Shown here in pieces: positions 1 through 10,006 of a stretch of DNA of 64,000 bases; the stretch's first letter is position 1, and each line of letters begins with the position of its first letter. This DNA comes from Methanosarcina sp. ERenArc_MAG2 (GTDB taxonomy: Archaea > Halobacteriota > Methanosarcinia > Methanosarcinales > Methanosarcinaceae), in assembly GCA_023955635.1 (NCBI GenBank), contig JAMXHR010000014.1, positions 62,001 through 126,000 on the forward strand, written 5' to 3'. The notes under the pieces were generated by a model. It ran no database searches and had not been told where the DNA came from. It saw only the letters and a list, made by a program, of their open reading frames with translations. A program made the position numbers and the translations under genes.

Positions 1-52
1 TAAAGAAAAGGAGAAGAACCTCCCATTTTAAGAAAATTATTTTTGTATTCCG

Positions 53-931
53 TTATTTTCCTGAAATTCCAGCCATCGAAAGCAGTCTGGGAGTGTTTTT
101 ATGAGATCCGATAGGCATAACATGGATCCCTCTTGAAAGTTTCATCAGCTCCTTGATAGTCTCGGAAGCTATGGAAAGGCCTTCTTCAATAGGGTTAGAA
201 GCTTCTTTCATCCGAAACATGATTTCCTCAGGCACATTAATTCCTGAGATGTTCTTGTTCATGTATTCAGCCATTCCAAGGGACTTGAGAGGGATCAAGC
301 CTGCGATCACAGGTACCTCAAGGTGGCTTATGGCTTCCATAAATTCCTCGAACATACCTACATCATAGACAGCCTGAGTCTGGATAAAATCAGCTCCACA
401 CTTAGCCTTCTTTTCAAGCTTTATGAGTTGTAGGATTTTTTCAGGATCTATCCCCGAGACAGCGCCTGTACAGAAAGAAGTCCCTCCGTCCAGCATATTT
501 CCTGCAAAATCGATGCCTGACTCAAGCTTCCGGACAAGCTGAAGGAGCTGTACGGAATCGAGGTCATATACTGGCTTTGAACCGGGATGGTCTCCACACG
601 AAGGAAAATCCCCTGTCATCAAGCAGATATTCCGGATACCCAAAGCATACGCTCCCAAAAGATCTGACTGAAGCCCGATCCTGTTCCTGTCCCTGCATGT
701 GAGCTGCATAATAGGTTCGTGCCCGTCGTCAAGTAGAAGCTTACTAAAAGCAAGGGAACTCATATGCATAATCGAGCACTGGTTGTCCGTAACATTTAGA
801 GCGTCTGCAATGCCTTTGAGCTGGTGAGCATCTTCCAGGGGGACTGAAAACCTTGTTCCCTTAGGAGGAGAGACTTCAGCAGTAACCAGAAATTTGCTGG
901 AATTCAGTTTTTCACGAAAATTGAAAAGCAT
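53..931 (-). CDS. metF: Methylenetetrahydrofolate reductase (MetF-like)
   Basis: 292-residue protein of the methylenetetrahydrofolate reductase TIM-barrel family, which reduces 5,10-methylene-H4folate to 5-methyl-H4folate. It keeps the N-terminal VTAEVSPPKGT segment (family E-x-x-P-P), the NVTDN segment, the LTCRDRNR segment and a late VPVIAGLIPL strand. Its length matches the stand-alone catalytic subunit. The ATG shares one base with the TAA of metV upstream (TAATG), so the two are translationally coupled, as in MetVF-type reductases. Established knowledge: Methanosarcina carries a purN-folD-glyA-metF cluster for a separate tetrahydrofolate pool. The electron donor cannot be told from sequence. 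Family call is firm; substrate specificity is inferred. Confidence 0.9.
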   Translation of the reverse strand: MLFNFREKLNSSKFLVTAEVSPPKGTRFSVPLEDAHQLKGIADALNVTDNQCSIMHMSSLAFSKLLLDDGHEPIMQLTCRDRNRIGLQSDLLGAYALGIRNICLMTGDFPSCGDHPGSKPVYDLDSVQLLQLVRKLESGIDFAGNMLDGGTSFCTGAVSGIDPEKILQLIKLEKKAKCGADFIQTQAVYDVGMFEEFMEAISHLEVPVIAGLIPLKSLGMAEYMNKNISGINVPEEIMFRMKEASNPIEEGLSIASETIKELMKLSRGIHVMPIGSHKNTPRLLSMAGISGK

Positions 932-1569
932 TAAATAAGAATATTCGAAATGAAATTATTTAAAACCATGCTCCTGGGGGCATGGATAGAATAAAGAAGA
1001 TCAAGTCTCTTGATTTTTTTCAAACGCTCATAGATAAGATTCCAGACACAGTCATTCTCTCTGTTTACTTCACACATTCCGTCAACAGCCCCTCCGCAGG
1101 GCCCGTTCAGAAGTCCTTTAGGGCACTGGGATTTGGGACAGAGCCCTCCGAATTCGCTGATTGTGCAGTTACCGCACATTATACACTGGCCGGAAAGCAG
1201 TTTGCCCTCGCTCGAACCTCCCAGAGAAAGCGTATTATTTGAACCGTAGACAGGCACTTCCGTTACACTGGCAACAGTCGAAACTCCGCTGCCGCAGCCC
1301 ATAACAAGAATGCAGTGTGCCTCATTTATTTTTTCATTTTTCTGGGCAAGAGACTCAAAAGACCGGACACTGCAGGCTGCGGTGGGAAGAGCCCAGCCTA
1401 CAACACGCTTTCCGCTTCCTTCTAGCCGCCTGCATATTTCAAGAACCTCGGGTTCTCCTCCTGTTTTTAGTTTTGCGGCGCAGACATTGCATCCGATAAC
1501 GAAGATATCGTCTTCATCTTTTAATAGGGCCAGGATTTCTTCAAGGGGTTTTGCTGAAGTTATAATCAT
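931..1569 (-). CDS. metV: MetV-like zinc/iron-sulfur partner subunit of MTHFR
   Basis: 212 residues from the ATG at 1569, which has a GAGGT ribosome site overlapping the stop of the upstream gene; a longer reading from 1617 would overlap that gene and lacks such a site. The first ~110 residues look like a small alpha/beta domain. The C-terminal half is cysteine-rich (CIMCGNC, CPKSQCPKG, GPCGG), the signature of the MTHFR C-terminal/MetV family, which binds metal or Fe-S clusters and pairs with MetF. It sits between the DHPS-like gene (2 bp gap) and metF (1 bp overlap), so the three form one transcription unit. Likely role: structural or electron-transfer subunit of the reductase. The family call is good; the partner role is inferred from known MetVF pairs. 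Confidence 0.85.
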   Translation of the reverse strand: MIITSAKPLEEILALLKDEDDIFVIGCNVCAAKLKTGGEPEVLEICRRLEGSGKRVVGWALPTAACSVRSFESLAQKNEKINEAHCILVMGCGSGVSTVASVTEVPVYGSNNTLSLGGSSEGKLLSGQCIMCGNCTISEFGGLCPKSQCPKGLLNGPCGGAVDGMCEVNRENDCVWNLIYERLKKIKRLDLLYSIHAPRSMVLNNFISNILI

Positions 1570-1571
1570 AA

Positions 1572-2807
1572 TTACCTCAAATATCGATATTCCAGATCGT
1601 TCCGGTTTGCAATACATTTGCGGATCATTTCGGCAATAAGTGGGAGGGAGCGTGCCTGGCCTTCAAGTTTATTCGCAAGGCGCTCAAACTGCAGGAGAGT
1701 GCCCATTACGAGCACGTCAGTCATTTCCGTTTCATGGGAAACTGCGTCCCTTGCCAAAGCTGCATCTCCTCCACGGGCAAGCATCTCCTGTTTTATTATC
1801 AGAGCCTCTGTAGTCGTAAGATTACGAATTTTCAGCATAAGGTGGATGCTTTTGTTCTGCATTACCTGCGAGCCGATCCTGGTAGCTCCAAGTTTTCGCA
1901 TAGCTATGCCTGCATCCTGCGGGGTCTTTACCTCAAGCACAGAGACCTCATACCTGCCCTCTTTTACTATACTTGGCCGACTTCTTAGAGCCCCTGAAAG
2001 CTTTACAACATCGAAGGTTTCAGGCACATCGTGCGTACGAATAATATGTGCGCCTTTATATACTGCAATAGCCGCCGCGGCCAAACTGCCATAGATCCTT
2101 CCAGTTGCAGGCTTTTTAAGCACCTCGCCTATGAAAGATTTTCTTGAAAGGGCTGCCAATAAAGGCTTTTCAAAAATCTTCAAGCGTTCAAAGTCGTCAA
2201 GGGTCTCAAAATCATAGATAGGAAGCTTTTCTTCTGTCCACATGCCTATTGCAGGGTCAAGTATAAGATTTTCAGGATTTATTCCCCCTGCTTCAGCAGC
2301 CTGTATTATAGAATCAAGTGCTCCGATAATAGAATCCATCCCAAGAGGATCTCCAGGAACTACTTCAGAAGCCATAACAACAGCAGGGCACCCGTGATCT
2401 GCCACTACTTCAATCATTCCAGGATCTGCAGTAAAACCGGAAACATCATTTATAATTTCAGCTCCTCTTTTGAGAGCTTCTTCTGCGATTTCAGGAAACA
2501 TTGTATCCACGGAAATCACAGCATCAACATTGCCTTCCAGAGTTTCAAGCACTGGCAGGATACGTTTGAGTTCCTCTTCCCTGCTAATAGGTTCGGCAAG
2601 TCTCCAGGTTGAACGGGCTCCCAAATCCAGAAAAGTTGCTCCGTCCTGAACCATTTTCAGCGCAATCTCGAGCACCGAATCCGGGCTTACAATAGAGCTT
2701 TCGTAAAAGGACTCCGGGCTAAGATTAATAATGCCCATTACATGTGCAGGGTATCGATCTCCTACTTTTATACCGCAGATATCAGTATCAACAACCATTT
2801 TTGACAA
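1572..2807 (-). CDS. Dihydropteroate synthase-like protein with C-terminal extension
   Basis: 411 residues. The N-terminal ~270 residues are a pterin-binding TIM barrel: MGIINLSPESFY near residue 24 is the FolP INxTPDSF motif, followed by GATFLDLGARST, VISVDTMFPEIA and IINDVSGF. Ordinary DHPS is about 270-280 residues; here ~130 more residues form a separate C-terminal domain with a KTPQDAGIAMRKLGATRIGS segment that I do not recognise. It is the first gene of the dhps-metV-metF unit. Such archaeal proteins could condense a pterin with p-aminobenzoate (H4folate) or with an aminophenyl-ribitol moiety (methanopterin type). Clustering with H4folate enzymes favours the first, but this is inference. 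No gene symbol is given because the substrate is uncertain. Confidence 0.8.
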   Translation of the reverse strand: MSKMVVDTDICGIKVGDRYPAHVMGIINLSPESFYESSIVSPDSVLEIALKMVQDGATFLDLGARSTWRLAEPISREEELKRILPVLETLEGNVDAVISVDTMFPEIAEEALKRGAEIINDVSGFTADPGMIEVVADHGCPAVVMASEVVPGDPLGMDSIIGALDSIIQAAEAGGINPENLILDPAIGMWTEEKLPIYDFETLDDFERLKIFEKPLLAALSRKSFIGEVLKKPATGRIYGSLAAAAIAVYKGAHIIRTHDVPETFDVVKLSGALRSRPSIVKEGRYEVSVLEVKTPQDAGIAMRKLGATRIGSQVMQNKSIHLMLKIRNLTTTEALIIKQEMLARGGDAALARDAVSHETEMTDVLVMGTLLQFERLANKLEGQARSLPLIAEMIRKCIANRNDLEYRYLR

Positions 2808-3679
2808 CCAGGCTATATGAATTTATCAGCTAACGCCAGCCAGCACTTAACGGACATCGGTAAAGATGTCTTGATGGAGCAGCCTCACAGATGCTTTTCA
2901 GTCATGAGACATTTCAGTGTTATCCGTTTGAATCGTAAATGGGAATGCGGTATATTCCGCCTGTATGAATGTTCCCTGAAAAAACCTTTTATTCCTCCCC
3001 GGAGTCTTCCAGATATGGGGATTTAATTGATATATCATTATCAGGATCAAATAAATAATCACTGTAACCATATATTAATTAATATATATCAGCCGGATTT
3101 ATCAGGTAAATTTGTTTAAAATCTGTTTACGATCTCTTTGAGATGTATTAGTGGCCTGGTTTTTAGCGGCCGAGTATTTTATAGTAGTTAGCCTATATAT
3201 TTAAATCCAATAATTAGTTTGAGTATTATTGGTAGTAAACTCTTATTGTAGTAAAATAAGCTTCAATAATACATAAAAATATTGATGTGTAGAATTAATC
3301 TGACACAATTGGGAAAGCAATGTTGTGCATTAATTAAGGAATTATCTATAAAAAACAATTGCTGTTATCGTAAGCTGGCAAGATAAAGAAAACAGGGTTG
3401 AATTTCCTTATCTGGCACAATTGGAAAAACAACTTTGATTGCTTTAATATGCAATGGTAAGAATAAGAATTTTATGTGCCTTGACCTGATAATCCGGTGC
3501 CTTGCCCTCTGTTTGCCAGGAAATTATCACATGGATCATTATCCTGTACCATTGGATATGATAAGGAACCCGCTGAATGCAAAACAGTACTACTTATTTA
3601 TCAGAAATTAGTAAAAGTAAATTAAAATAAAAGTATAAGAAAAAAGACTCAGTTCCAAAATCTAGTGATAAAAGTAAGT
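2808..3679. other. Intergenic region without a supportable gene
   Basis: AT-rich stretch of about 870 bases between the DHPS-like gene and a transposase gene. Two related segments recur near 3299 and 3413 (CTGACACAATTGGGAAAGCAA and CTGGCACAATTGGAAAAACAA versions), perhaps remnants of a mobile sequence. A short plus-strand reading frame at 2817-3026 has no ribosome site and no recognisable features. Promoter elements for the DHPS-like gene should lie at the left end but none is distinctive. Confidence 0.5.
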
Positions 3680-3729
3680 GTAACATCACTACATAAATTT
3701 ATAATTCTTTAATTATGTAATGATGTTAC
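3680..3729. repeat. Inverted repeat upstream of transposase
   Basis: 17-base arms at 3680-3696 and 3713-3729 (GTAACATCACTACATAA against its complement) pair with one mismatch across a 16-base loop. It lies 10 bases before the transposase start. It may be the left terminal structure of the element or a regulatory hairpin. No matching sequence was found after the transposase, so element boundaries are not fixed. Confidence 0.6.
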
Positions 3730-3739
3730 GGCAAAAACA

Positions 3740-5043
3740 ATGGTAACTATAAATCTTACTCTTAATAACTTTTCGGAGCTCCTTCTCTCTTATCCCTTTT
3801 TGGTAGTTTCGACAATGATTATGAATATACCACAAGAGGAGTTTTTCGTAGAAAAACTCCTCCTGTCTGTCCTGTTTGTAGTACCCCTATGGTTCATAAT
3901 GGATATAATCCATACACCAAACAGGATCTTGGAAAAATCAGCATTGGTCGATATAAATGCTCAAATTGTGGTAATACACAAGAAGAAGATCGTAGTTTTT
4001 GGGAGAATCTGAAAACTTTACTTTTTGATTCATTCAATAATTTCTTTCAGATGCTTAGATACCACAGCGTTTCTTATGATGGAATTTCTGATATAATGGA
4101 TTTCATTTATCCGAGATCAAGAAGCACTATATTAAGAGCATTCAACGAAAAAATGGAACAGGAAAATATTCCAAGCTCAGAAAATATACGTATTGTTCAT
4201 TATGACGAACAGCATCCAAAAGAAGGATGTTGTCAGAAATACCGTTTAACAATATTGGATGCAAAAACTCAAAGAACAGTAGCAGATGAACTTTTTGGGG
4301 ATAAGAGTCCAGAAACCATCAAGAAATTTCTGCGCAAAAATCTCGATACGTCAGAACCTGTGTTTATTGTTACGGATTTTGATAAGAGATACCCTGATGT
4401 CTTAAGGGAAGTTTTTGGAGAGAAGTTAGTACATCAATACTGCTTGATGCACTTAAACAAGCTTATAGTTAGTGATTTTTCAAAAAAAACAACGATTGAA
4501 CAGGAACTCTTGAAATACAGGTTATTGAATATATTTTACAATCGTGAGAATGAGATTAAATTCCTGGAAGAACTTCTATCTGAAGAACTTAACGTAATTA
4601 TGAATGAAGAAAAACATCAAGAGTGGAGTAATAAGGAAATAAAGGAATTTAACCGATTTAGATATAAATTAAAGCTTGAAAGAAGACGAAAAAAGGAAAA
4701 AATTCCCCTTAATAGTCTTGAAAAAGCAAAATATAATTTCAACAAATTAATGGAAAATATAAGGACATATGAAGAAGTGATTCAAAAGCGATTATGGATG
4801 ATTAATAAACACTGGTTAAATCTTACTTTGTTTCATTATCTTCCTGGAGCTCCAGCAACAAATAATCCTATTGAAAGCTATTATTCAAAAAGTCTAAAAA
4901 CAGATAGCAAGAAGCAGTTCAGGACAAATAAAGGAATTGAGAATAAGATTAAGCTTACTCAAATGAGAAGATTAAATTTGCTCAAGAAACCAAAAAAGTC
5001 ATTTCTCGAATTGTTCAGATTATTTATTCCATTTAAGCTTTAG
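3740..5043 (+). mobile_element. DDE transposase gene with N-terminal zinc ribbon, frameshifted
   Basis: About 434 residues if a one-base shortage in the T5 run at 3797-3801 is restored, joining the start at 3740 to the long frame. The order is: N-terminal segment, a zinc ribbon (CPVC near 3868 and CSNC near 3958), then a DDE core with HYDEQHP, VTDFDKRYP and NNPIESYYSK supplying the likely D, D and E. HQYCLMHLNK resembles the Cys/His signature between the second D and E in MULE/ISNCY-type transposases. I cannot name the IS family. It lies between the metVF unit and folD, splitting an otherwise compact cluster. The 300 bases after it, to 5339, hold only an unsupported lysine-rich frame. Right end of the element not located. 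Confidence 0.75.
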
Positions 5044-5339
5044 TAAACTATTTTTGAGAAATAAGCTGCAGAAAAGGTAGCGGAGCATATCGATTTTAGT
5101 CAAAAAATGGAGTGAAAAGTCGAAGAAAGAAAAAGATTCTTTGGCAGGAATGTAAAAGAAATTGTTTCTCAAGGATTAGTACAGGTTATTTGGGGAGTTC
5201 GCAGAAAAAAGAAGGTTTAAAGAAGGAACAAAGTGAAAAATCACTAGATTTTGGAACTGAGTCAGAAAAAACAGCTTTAGAAATAAAAAGTCTCAAGAAA
5301 GGATAAAAGGCCTGGTAAAAGGGCCTTAATAAAGAAGCT

Positions 5340-6202
5340 TTAAAAAGAGTTTTCTGCACATCTCAGTACATGCTTCATAAGCATTGCAACTGTCACAGGG
5401 CCTACACCGCCAGGAACAGGAGTAATGAGAGCAGCTTTCTTGATCACATTTTCGAAGTCTACATCTCCGTATACGCCGTCTTCTTCCTTGGTAATTCCCA
5501 CATCAAAGATAACTACCTCTTCCTTTACCATGTCGGCTTTGATAAGGTGTTTTACACCTACGGCAACTACGAGGATATCTGCGCCGAGCGTATATTTCTT
5601 AAGATCGTCTGTGAATACGTGGCAAATCGAAACTGTTGCATTCCGGTTAAGGAACATTGCTGCCATGGGTTTTCCAACAACATTGCTGTGCCCGACAATA
5701 ACCACATTTTTGCCCTGGACAGGCACATTATATTCTTCAAGTGCCCGGATAACCCCATGGGGGTACAGGGAACAAGACCTTCATCCCCGATCATTAGCTT
5801 TCCCATATTGTAAGGGTGAAAGCCATCCGCATCTTTTTCAGGGGCTATGGCTTCCATTGCTTCCTGGGGGGAAAAATGTGTCGGAAGCGGGAGCTGAAGC
5901 AGGATTGCGTGAACATCCTTATTTTTGTTAAGGGTATCGATCAGGGAGAGAAGTTCCTCCTGACTGGCTTGTGCCGGAAGAAGGTAGTCTTCTGCTCTGA
6001 TACCTACACGTTCACAAGCTCTATGTTTCAGCCGGACGTACATCTTCGACGCAGGATCATCTCCAACAAGGATGGTAGCAAGCCCGGGAGTAACTCCACG
6101 ACCGCTTTCCAGGTCCTCAACTCCTGTCCTTACTTCTTCTTCAATCTGCTGTGCAAGAACTTTCCCGTCTATGACCCTTGATTCACACCCTTCAGTTGAC
6201 AT
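5340..6202 (-). CDS. folD: Bifunctional methylene-H4folate dehydrogenase/cyclohydrolase FolD, frameshifted as sequenced
   Basis: FolD interconverts methylene-, methenyl- and formyl-H4folate using NAD(P). With one base restored in the C4 run at 5753-5756 (G run on the coding strand) the product is 287 residues, the usual size. The N-terminal part has the catalytic region ([17 protein letters not shown], with the YxxxK pattern, and LLQLPLP, then [13 protein letters not shown]); after the break the NAD(P)-binding part has [17 protein letters not shown] and the closing [11 protein letters not shown] motif. As written, translation ends shortly after the PCTPMG motif. It is 24 bp after glyA and in the same orientation. 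FolD from M. barkeri has been shown to be H4folate-specific. The break looks like a sequence error because both sides remain perfectly conserved. Confidence 0.9.
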
Positions 6203-6226
6203 TGTAAAACACCCGGTCCTCTTCGA

Positions 6227-7465
6227 TCAGCAATAAACCGGAAACTTTGAACAGAGTTCCCTGACCTTACCACTTGTTTCCGACAGGAGTCTATCGTTTG
6301 CCGCATTCTTGATTGCGGTTTCGATATAATCGGCAATTAATTCCATTTCTCTCTCCTTCATACCCCTTGTGGTACAGGCAGGGGTTCCGAGCCTTACCCC
6401 ACTCGTAACAAATGGGCTGCGGGTTTCGAAGGGAATTGTGTTTTTGTTTGCAATGATCCCGGCTTTGCTCAGGGCTGCTTCTGCATCCTTGCCTGTTATA
6501 TGCATATTATTAAGGTTAATAAGCATAAGATGATTATCCGTGCCCCCCGAAACGATATCAAAACCCTTTTCCTTCAGAGAGTTGCAAAGGGCCTTTGCAT
6601 TCTTTACGGTCTGGATCTGATCCTGCCTGAATTCTTCACCCATTGCCTCTTTAAAAGCTACTGCCTTTCCAGCTATGATATGCATGAGAGGCCCACCCTG
6701 AATGCCAGGGAACACAGCTTTGTTAATTCCGACTGCAAGCTCTTCTGTCCTGGAGATTATCATTCCGCCCCTTGGACCCCTAAGGGTCTTGTGGGTTGTG
6801 GTGGTAACGAAATCTGCATAGGGCACAGGACTCTGGTGCACACCTGCAACTACAAGTCCTGCAATGTGGGCAATGTCCGCAAGTAGATAGGCTCCAACCT
6901 CGTCAGCGATTTCTTTGAATTTCTTGAAATCAATCTCACGCGGATAAGCGGAGGCACCGCAAACAATCAGTTTGGGTCTGCATTCCTTTGCCATTTCCAT
7001 AAGTTCGGCATAGTCCAGCATCTCAGTATTTTTACTGACTCCGTAGGGCACAATATTGTAGAGCTTACCGGAAAAACTCACAGGACTGCCGTGGGAAAGG
7101 TGTCCCCCGTGCGAGAGGTCCATGGACATGATGGTATCTCCGGGCTGCAAAACTGAGAAATAGACAGCCATGTTGGCCCCTGAACCCGAATGAGGCTGAA
7201 CATTAACGTAATTTGCCTTAAAGATTTTCTTTGCCCTGGCAATCGCGAGGTCTTCAGCAACGTCCACGAAATCGCAGCCGCCATAGTATCGCTTGCCGGA
7301 ATACCCTTCGGCATACTTATTGGTCAAAATCGAGCCCTGAGCTTCCATCACGGCTCTGCTTGCATAATTTTCGGATGCGATAAGGTTTAATTTGTATTCC
7401 TGGCGCTCGGCTTCTTTCTTGATAGCCTCGGACAATTCCGGATCAACTTTTTCAATATAAGACAT
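6227..7465 (-). CDS. glyA: Serine hydroxymethyltransferase
   Basis: 412-residue PLP enzyme converting serine and a tetrahydropterin to glycine and the methylene-pterin; full length for the family. Visible motifs: [10 protein letters not shown] near the start, [22 protein letters not shown], and the PLP-lysine region [14 protein letters not shown]. The ATG at 7465 is chosen because AGGTGA lies 5 bases upstream; a GTG at 7474 would overlap this site. It lies directly before folD in a purN-glyA-folD direction. M. barkeri GlyA is known to use H4folate rather than H4SPT, so it probably feeds the same small C1 pool as FolD and MetVF. Confidence in the family is very high. Confidence 0.95.
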   Translation of the reverse strand: MSYIEKVDPELSEAIKKEAERQEYKLNLIASENYASRAVMEAQGSILTNKYAEGYSGKRYYGGCDFVDVAEDLAIARAKKIFKANYVNVQPHSGSGANMAVYFSVLQPGDTIMSMDLSHGGHLSHGSPVSFSGKLYNIVPYGVSKNTEMLDYAELMEMAKECRPKLIVCGASAYPREIDFKKFKEIADEVGAYLLADIAHIAGLVVAGVHQSPVPYADFVTTTTHKTLRGPRGGMIISRTEELAVGINKAVFPGIQGGPLMHIIAGKAVAFKEAMGEEFRQDQIQTVKNAKALCNSLKEKGFDIVSGGTDNHLMLINLNNMHITGKDAEAALSKAGIIANKNTIPFETRSPFVTSGVRLGTPACTTRGMKEREMELIADYIETAIKNAANDRLLSETSGKVRELCSKFPVYC

Positions 7466-7895
7466 TACTGTCACCTGGGATATGCTGATTTAATATTTAA
7501 TTAAAGTTAAGGGTTTTTTGTGGCTTGGGTTGATTAGTGTTAACATGCGGGTGTTTAAGAACTGCCTGATATATTTGAAAGTTACTAAGAGGTTGAGGTA
7601 TTCAACGACAAAAGTCGCTGACAAAGGGGATTAATTAAACAGGCTTTGTAATTGTAATATTAAACAGGCTTTGTAACTTTTTCTTAGGGGGTTTCATACT
7701 GAAGTTTTAGAACTTCCAGCAAAAGGCTCCTGAATATTTTCAAGCTCGGAGATTTCGAAATCTGGAAAGCCCTTGTGGCCTACAAAGTTTCTTGGAGGTA
7801 CCTATAAGTTAGAATTATTTATAATTATCAGGGTATTAATAAGGTTATTAATCGGTAAAATCTATTCCGGTTTGAGCATGAACTTAATCGGCTGC
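7466..7895. other. Intergenic region between purN and glyA
   Basis: 430 bases, AT-rich. It contains a short direct repeat (AACAGGCTTTGTAA twice, near 7638 and 7663). No gene, tRNA or strong hairpin was recognised. It must hold the glyA promoter if purN is not cotranscribed with glyA. Confidence 0.45.
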
Positions 7896-8504
7896 TCAAA
7901 TACGGGCTACTACATTTCGGCCTTCAATTTTAAGTTTGCCCTCGGTAAAGAGCTTAACAGCTTCAGGGTAGATAATATGTTCCTGTTCCAGAATTCTGGC
8001 AGTAAGAGTCTCTTCCGTATCTCCCGGGAGTACAGGCACACAGTTCTGGAGGATAATTGGCCCTGAATCCAGCCCTTCATCTACAAAGTGCACGGTACAA
8101 CCTGCAACTTTTACCCCGTATTCGAATGCCTGCTTCTGGGCATGAAGTCCTTTGAAAGCCGGAAGAAGAGAAGGATGAATATTCAGAACCCTGTTCCTGT
8201 AGACCTCGATTATTTCGTTTCCCAAAATCCGGAAATAGCCTGCAAGCAGAAGAAGGTCCGTGTTATGCTGTTTCAGAATATTCAGGATTTCCCTGTCATA
8301 TCCCGTTCTATCGTACTCGTCAGGATTAAGGAAAACAGCGTTTATTCCATAATTTTTTGCGCGTTCGAGAGCATAGGCATTTGCCTTGTTGGAGATTACA
8401 ACATTAATTGCCGCATTCTTTATGTAACCCTTTTCAATGCTGTCTATAATCGCCTGGAGATTCGAACCCCTTCCAGAGACCAGCACCGCAATCTTCACCA
8501 TCAT
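7896..8504 (-). CDS. purN: Phosphoribosylglycinamide formyltransferase 1
   Basis: 202-residue PurN, which transfers the formyl group of 10-formyl-H4folate to GAR in purine synthesis. Key parts: the phosphate-binding start VLVSGRGSNLQAI, LAGYFRIL, the catalytic segment NIHPSLLPAFKG (Asn and His), and the DEGLDSGPII motif with the catalytic Asp. Length and motifs are normal. Two adjacent ATG codons (8504, 8501) are possible starts; neither has a clear ribosome site. This formyl-folate-using enzyme explains why a methanogen with H4SPT as its main C1 carrier keeps H4folate. Together with glyA, folD and metVF it forms the folate block of this window. Confidence 0.93.
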   Translation of the reverse strand: MMVKIAVLVSGRGSNLQAIIDSIEKGYIKNAAINVVISNKANAYALERAKNYGINAVFLNPDEYDRTGYDREILNILKQHNTDLLLLAGYFRILGNEIIEVYRNRVLNIHPSLLPAFKGLHAQKQAFEYGVKVAGCTVHFVDEGLDSGPIILQNCVPVLPGDTEETLTARILEQEHIIYPEAVKLFTEGKLKIEGRNVVARI

Positions 8505-8756
8505 CGAAGCGTTTAGATTGAAACAGTGCTATATTAGGGTTTTGGAACTATGTCACCTGGAAAAACTACAGGTAGAGATTTGAGGATAAATACGGCTTCG
8601 GACGTAAATATTTACACTAATTAACTCAAGAATCCATAACCATCCAAGGTATGGAAAAACTCGGAATAGACTCAATGACCACAGAATACATGGAATACAC
8701 CGAAAACACGAAAAACACGGAAAAACTGCAATTTCGTAAATAAGCCCTTTCAATTA

Positions 8757-8830
8757 GTCCTCTCGAGCGTAGCGAGAAGGACCCCGTGCTCCCGAAGCGG
8801 AACTCGGGTAGCGGAACTCGGGTGGGGCAA
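8757..8830. repeat. Dispersed GC-rich intergenic repeat, copy 1
   Basis: Contains the pattern CTCGAGCGTAGCGAGAAGG, then CCCCGTGCTCCCGAAGCGG and two short AGCGGAACTCGGG units. Related copies occur at 15582-15672 (inverted), 55236-55275 and 55367-55435. The GAGCG-tagCGAG and CCCGAAGCGGAACTCGGG parts can each fold into small hairpins. The rest of the 8505-8859 gap holds CACGGAAAAAC-type simple repeats and no gene. Confidence 0.7.
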
Positions 8831-8859
8831 CTAGGGAAAGGATAATCTACAAAATATAT

Positions 8860-9843
8860 TCACGCTTCGTCATGTGTTTCCTTGCGTTCCTCTATGAAAT
8901 TAAGGAGTTCCTGAGAATCACTTATCTTGTCAAGTTCTTTCTTTTCGATCAGGACCGTATTTTCCACTGATTTTATTTTGGAACACCCATTGATGATAAA
9001 TACGGATTGGGTCTCAGTAATGCAGGAAATGCTGCTCATTAGATGAGCCCGCTTGATTACGGTTGTATTGAATTCGCTGACTCCTGTGAGGATAACTGAG
9101 GACTTATCCCGTGAAATAGCCTTGAAAGGTGCCTGTGCCGTAGGAAGTACATCATAACCAAGCATTGAAATCGTATTAAGGATCAGATCTTCCGCCAAAA
9201 GAGTTGACGATTTTACCTGATCTTCTGTTTCGGGTTCTGCTTTCTTTCGAGGCTTCCTGCTCCCGCAGGACTTCAGGATGTTTATAGGCCTTGCCAGTTC
9301 AACTCCAAAGATGTCTTCTAGCTGGAGCACGACGTCTATTGACGCATCCATGCCCTCTTCCTCGTACTTGCTGATAGTTCTCCTTGAAACCCCTACCATG
9401 GTAGCCAGGGTCCCAAGAGACATTGCCTGATCCATCCTGGCTTTTTTCAGGAGATCTCCTTCAATGGAGACATATAAGCCGCCTGGAGCTGCTGAAACCA
9501 GCGGTGGAATGTTTTCAATAAAATAATCGTGAAGGGTCTGGACATTCAGGACAAGGATATCATAGCGCATGTACACAACGCTGTCCTCAAGCATCTGATC
9601 TCGGGTCTTTGCCCCCACGACAATAGAAGAACCTCCAAGATACTCAGCCAGGAATTTCATTTCCCTGGCAGTTTCTTCATTCAAGCCGTCAATGTTAAAT
9701 AAAACCTTGCAAAGTAGTAGTGTTTCACCTTTCCGTGCGGCAACGTCAAAACTCCTCGGGCGAATATTACAGCGGTCAGAGAGTGCAAAGCCCGCACGTG
9801 CCAATACATCAATAATTTGATGTATGAGAACCTCTTTTGTCAT
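8860..9843 (-). CDS. Archaeal HTH transcriptional regulator with endonuclease-like N-terminal domain
   Basis: 327 residues. Residues 1-120 resemble the conserved archaeal domain of predicted nuclease-like fold that precedes an HTH in a methanogen regulator family (SFDVAARKGETLLLCKVLFN). Residues ~130-190 are a Cro/C1-type helix-turn-helix (MSLGTLATMVGVSRRTISKYE). The C-terminal ~110 residues form a further domain with no recognised motif. It is transcribed away from tiaS across a ~160-base intergenic stretch, so the two may share control. The regulatory target is unknown. The ATG at 9843 has no normal ribosome site, so a leaderless transcript is possible. Confidence 0.8.
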   Translation of the reverse strand: MTKEVLIHQIIDVLARAGFALSDRCNIRPRSFDVAARKGETLLLCKVLFNIDGLNEETAREMKFLAEYLGGSSIVVGAKTRDQMLEDSVVYMRYDILVLNVQTLHDYFIENIPPLVSAAPGGLYVSIEGDLLKKARMDQAMSLGTLATMVGVSRRTISKYEEEGMDASIDVVLQLEDIFGVELARPINILKSCGSRKPRKKAEPETEDQVKSSTLLAEDLILNTISMLGYDVLPTAQAPFKAISRDKSSVILTGVSEFNTTVIKRAHLMSSISCITETQSVFIINGCSKIKSVENTVLIEKKELDKISDSQELLNFIEERKETHDEA

Positions 9844-9880
9844 TCCGGTATCAATCCAGTATCAATCTCTGTTTGAACAT

Positions 9881-9890
9881 CTATATATAT
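9881..9890 (+). promoter_or_regulatory. Possible TATA box for tiaS
   Basis: CTATATATAT in the divergent gap, about 115 bases before the tiaS ATG. It fits an archaeal TATA element; no transcription data support it. Confidence 0.35.
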
Positions 9891-10006
9891 GTTTCTTCAC
9901 TCTTGAGAATCCTTACAGTGCAAAAATACGCCGGAGAATGACGAAAACTGTAGTTATCCGAAACGGGTTTGCGGAAAATAAGACGGAAAAGACCGGAACC
10001 AGAAAA

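Noticed and set aside
2817..3026. 69-residue plus-strand frame next to the DHPS-like gene
   Set aside because: It starts in the promoter region of the opposite gene, lacks a ribosome site and shows no conserved pattern.
5112..5306. 64-residue lysine-rich frame after the transposase
   Set aside because: No ribosome site, low-complexity AT-rich DNA, no family features.
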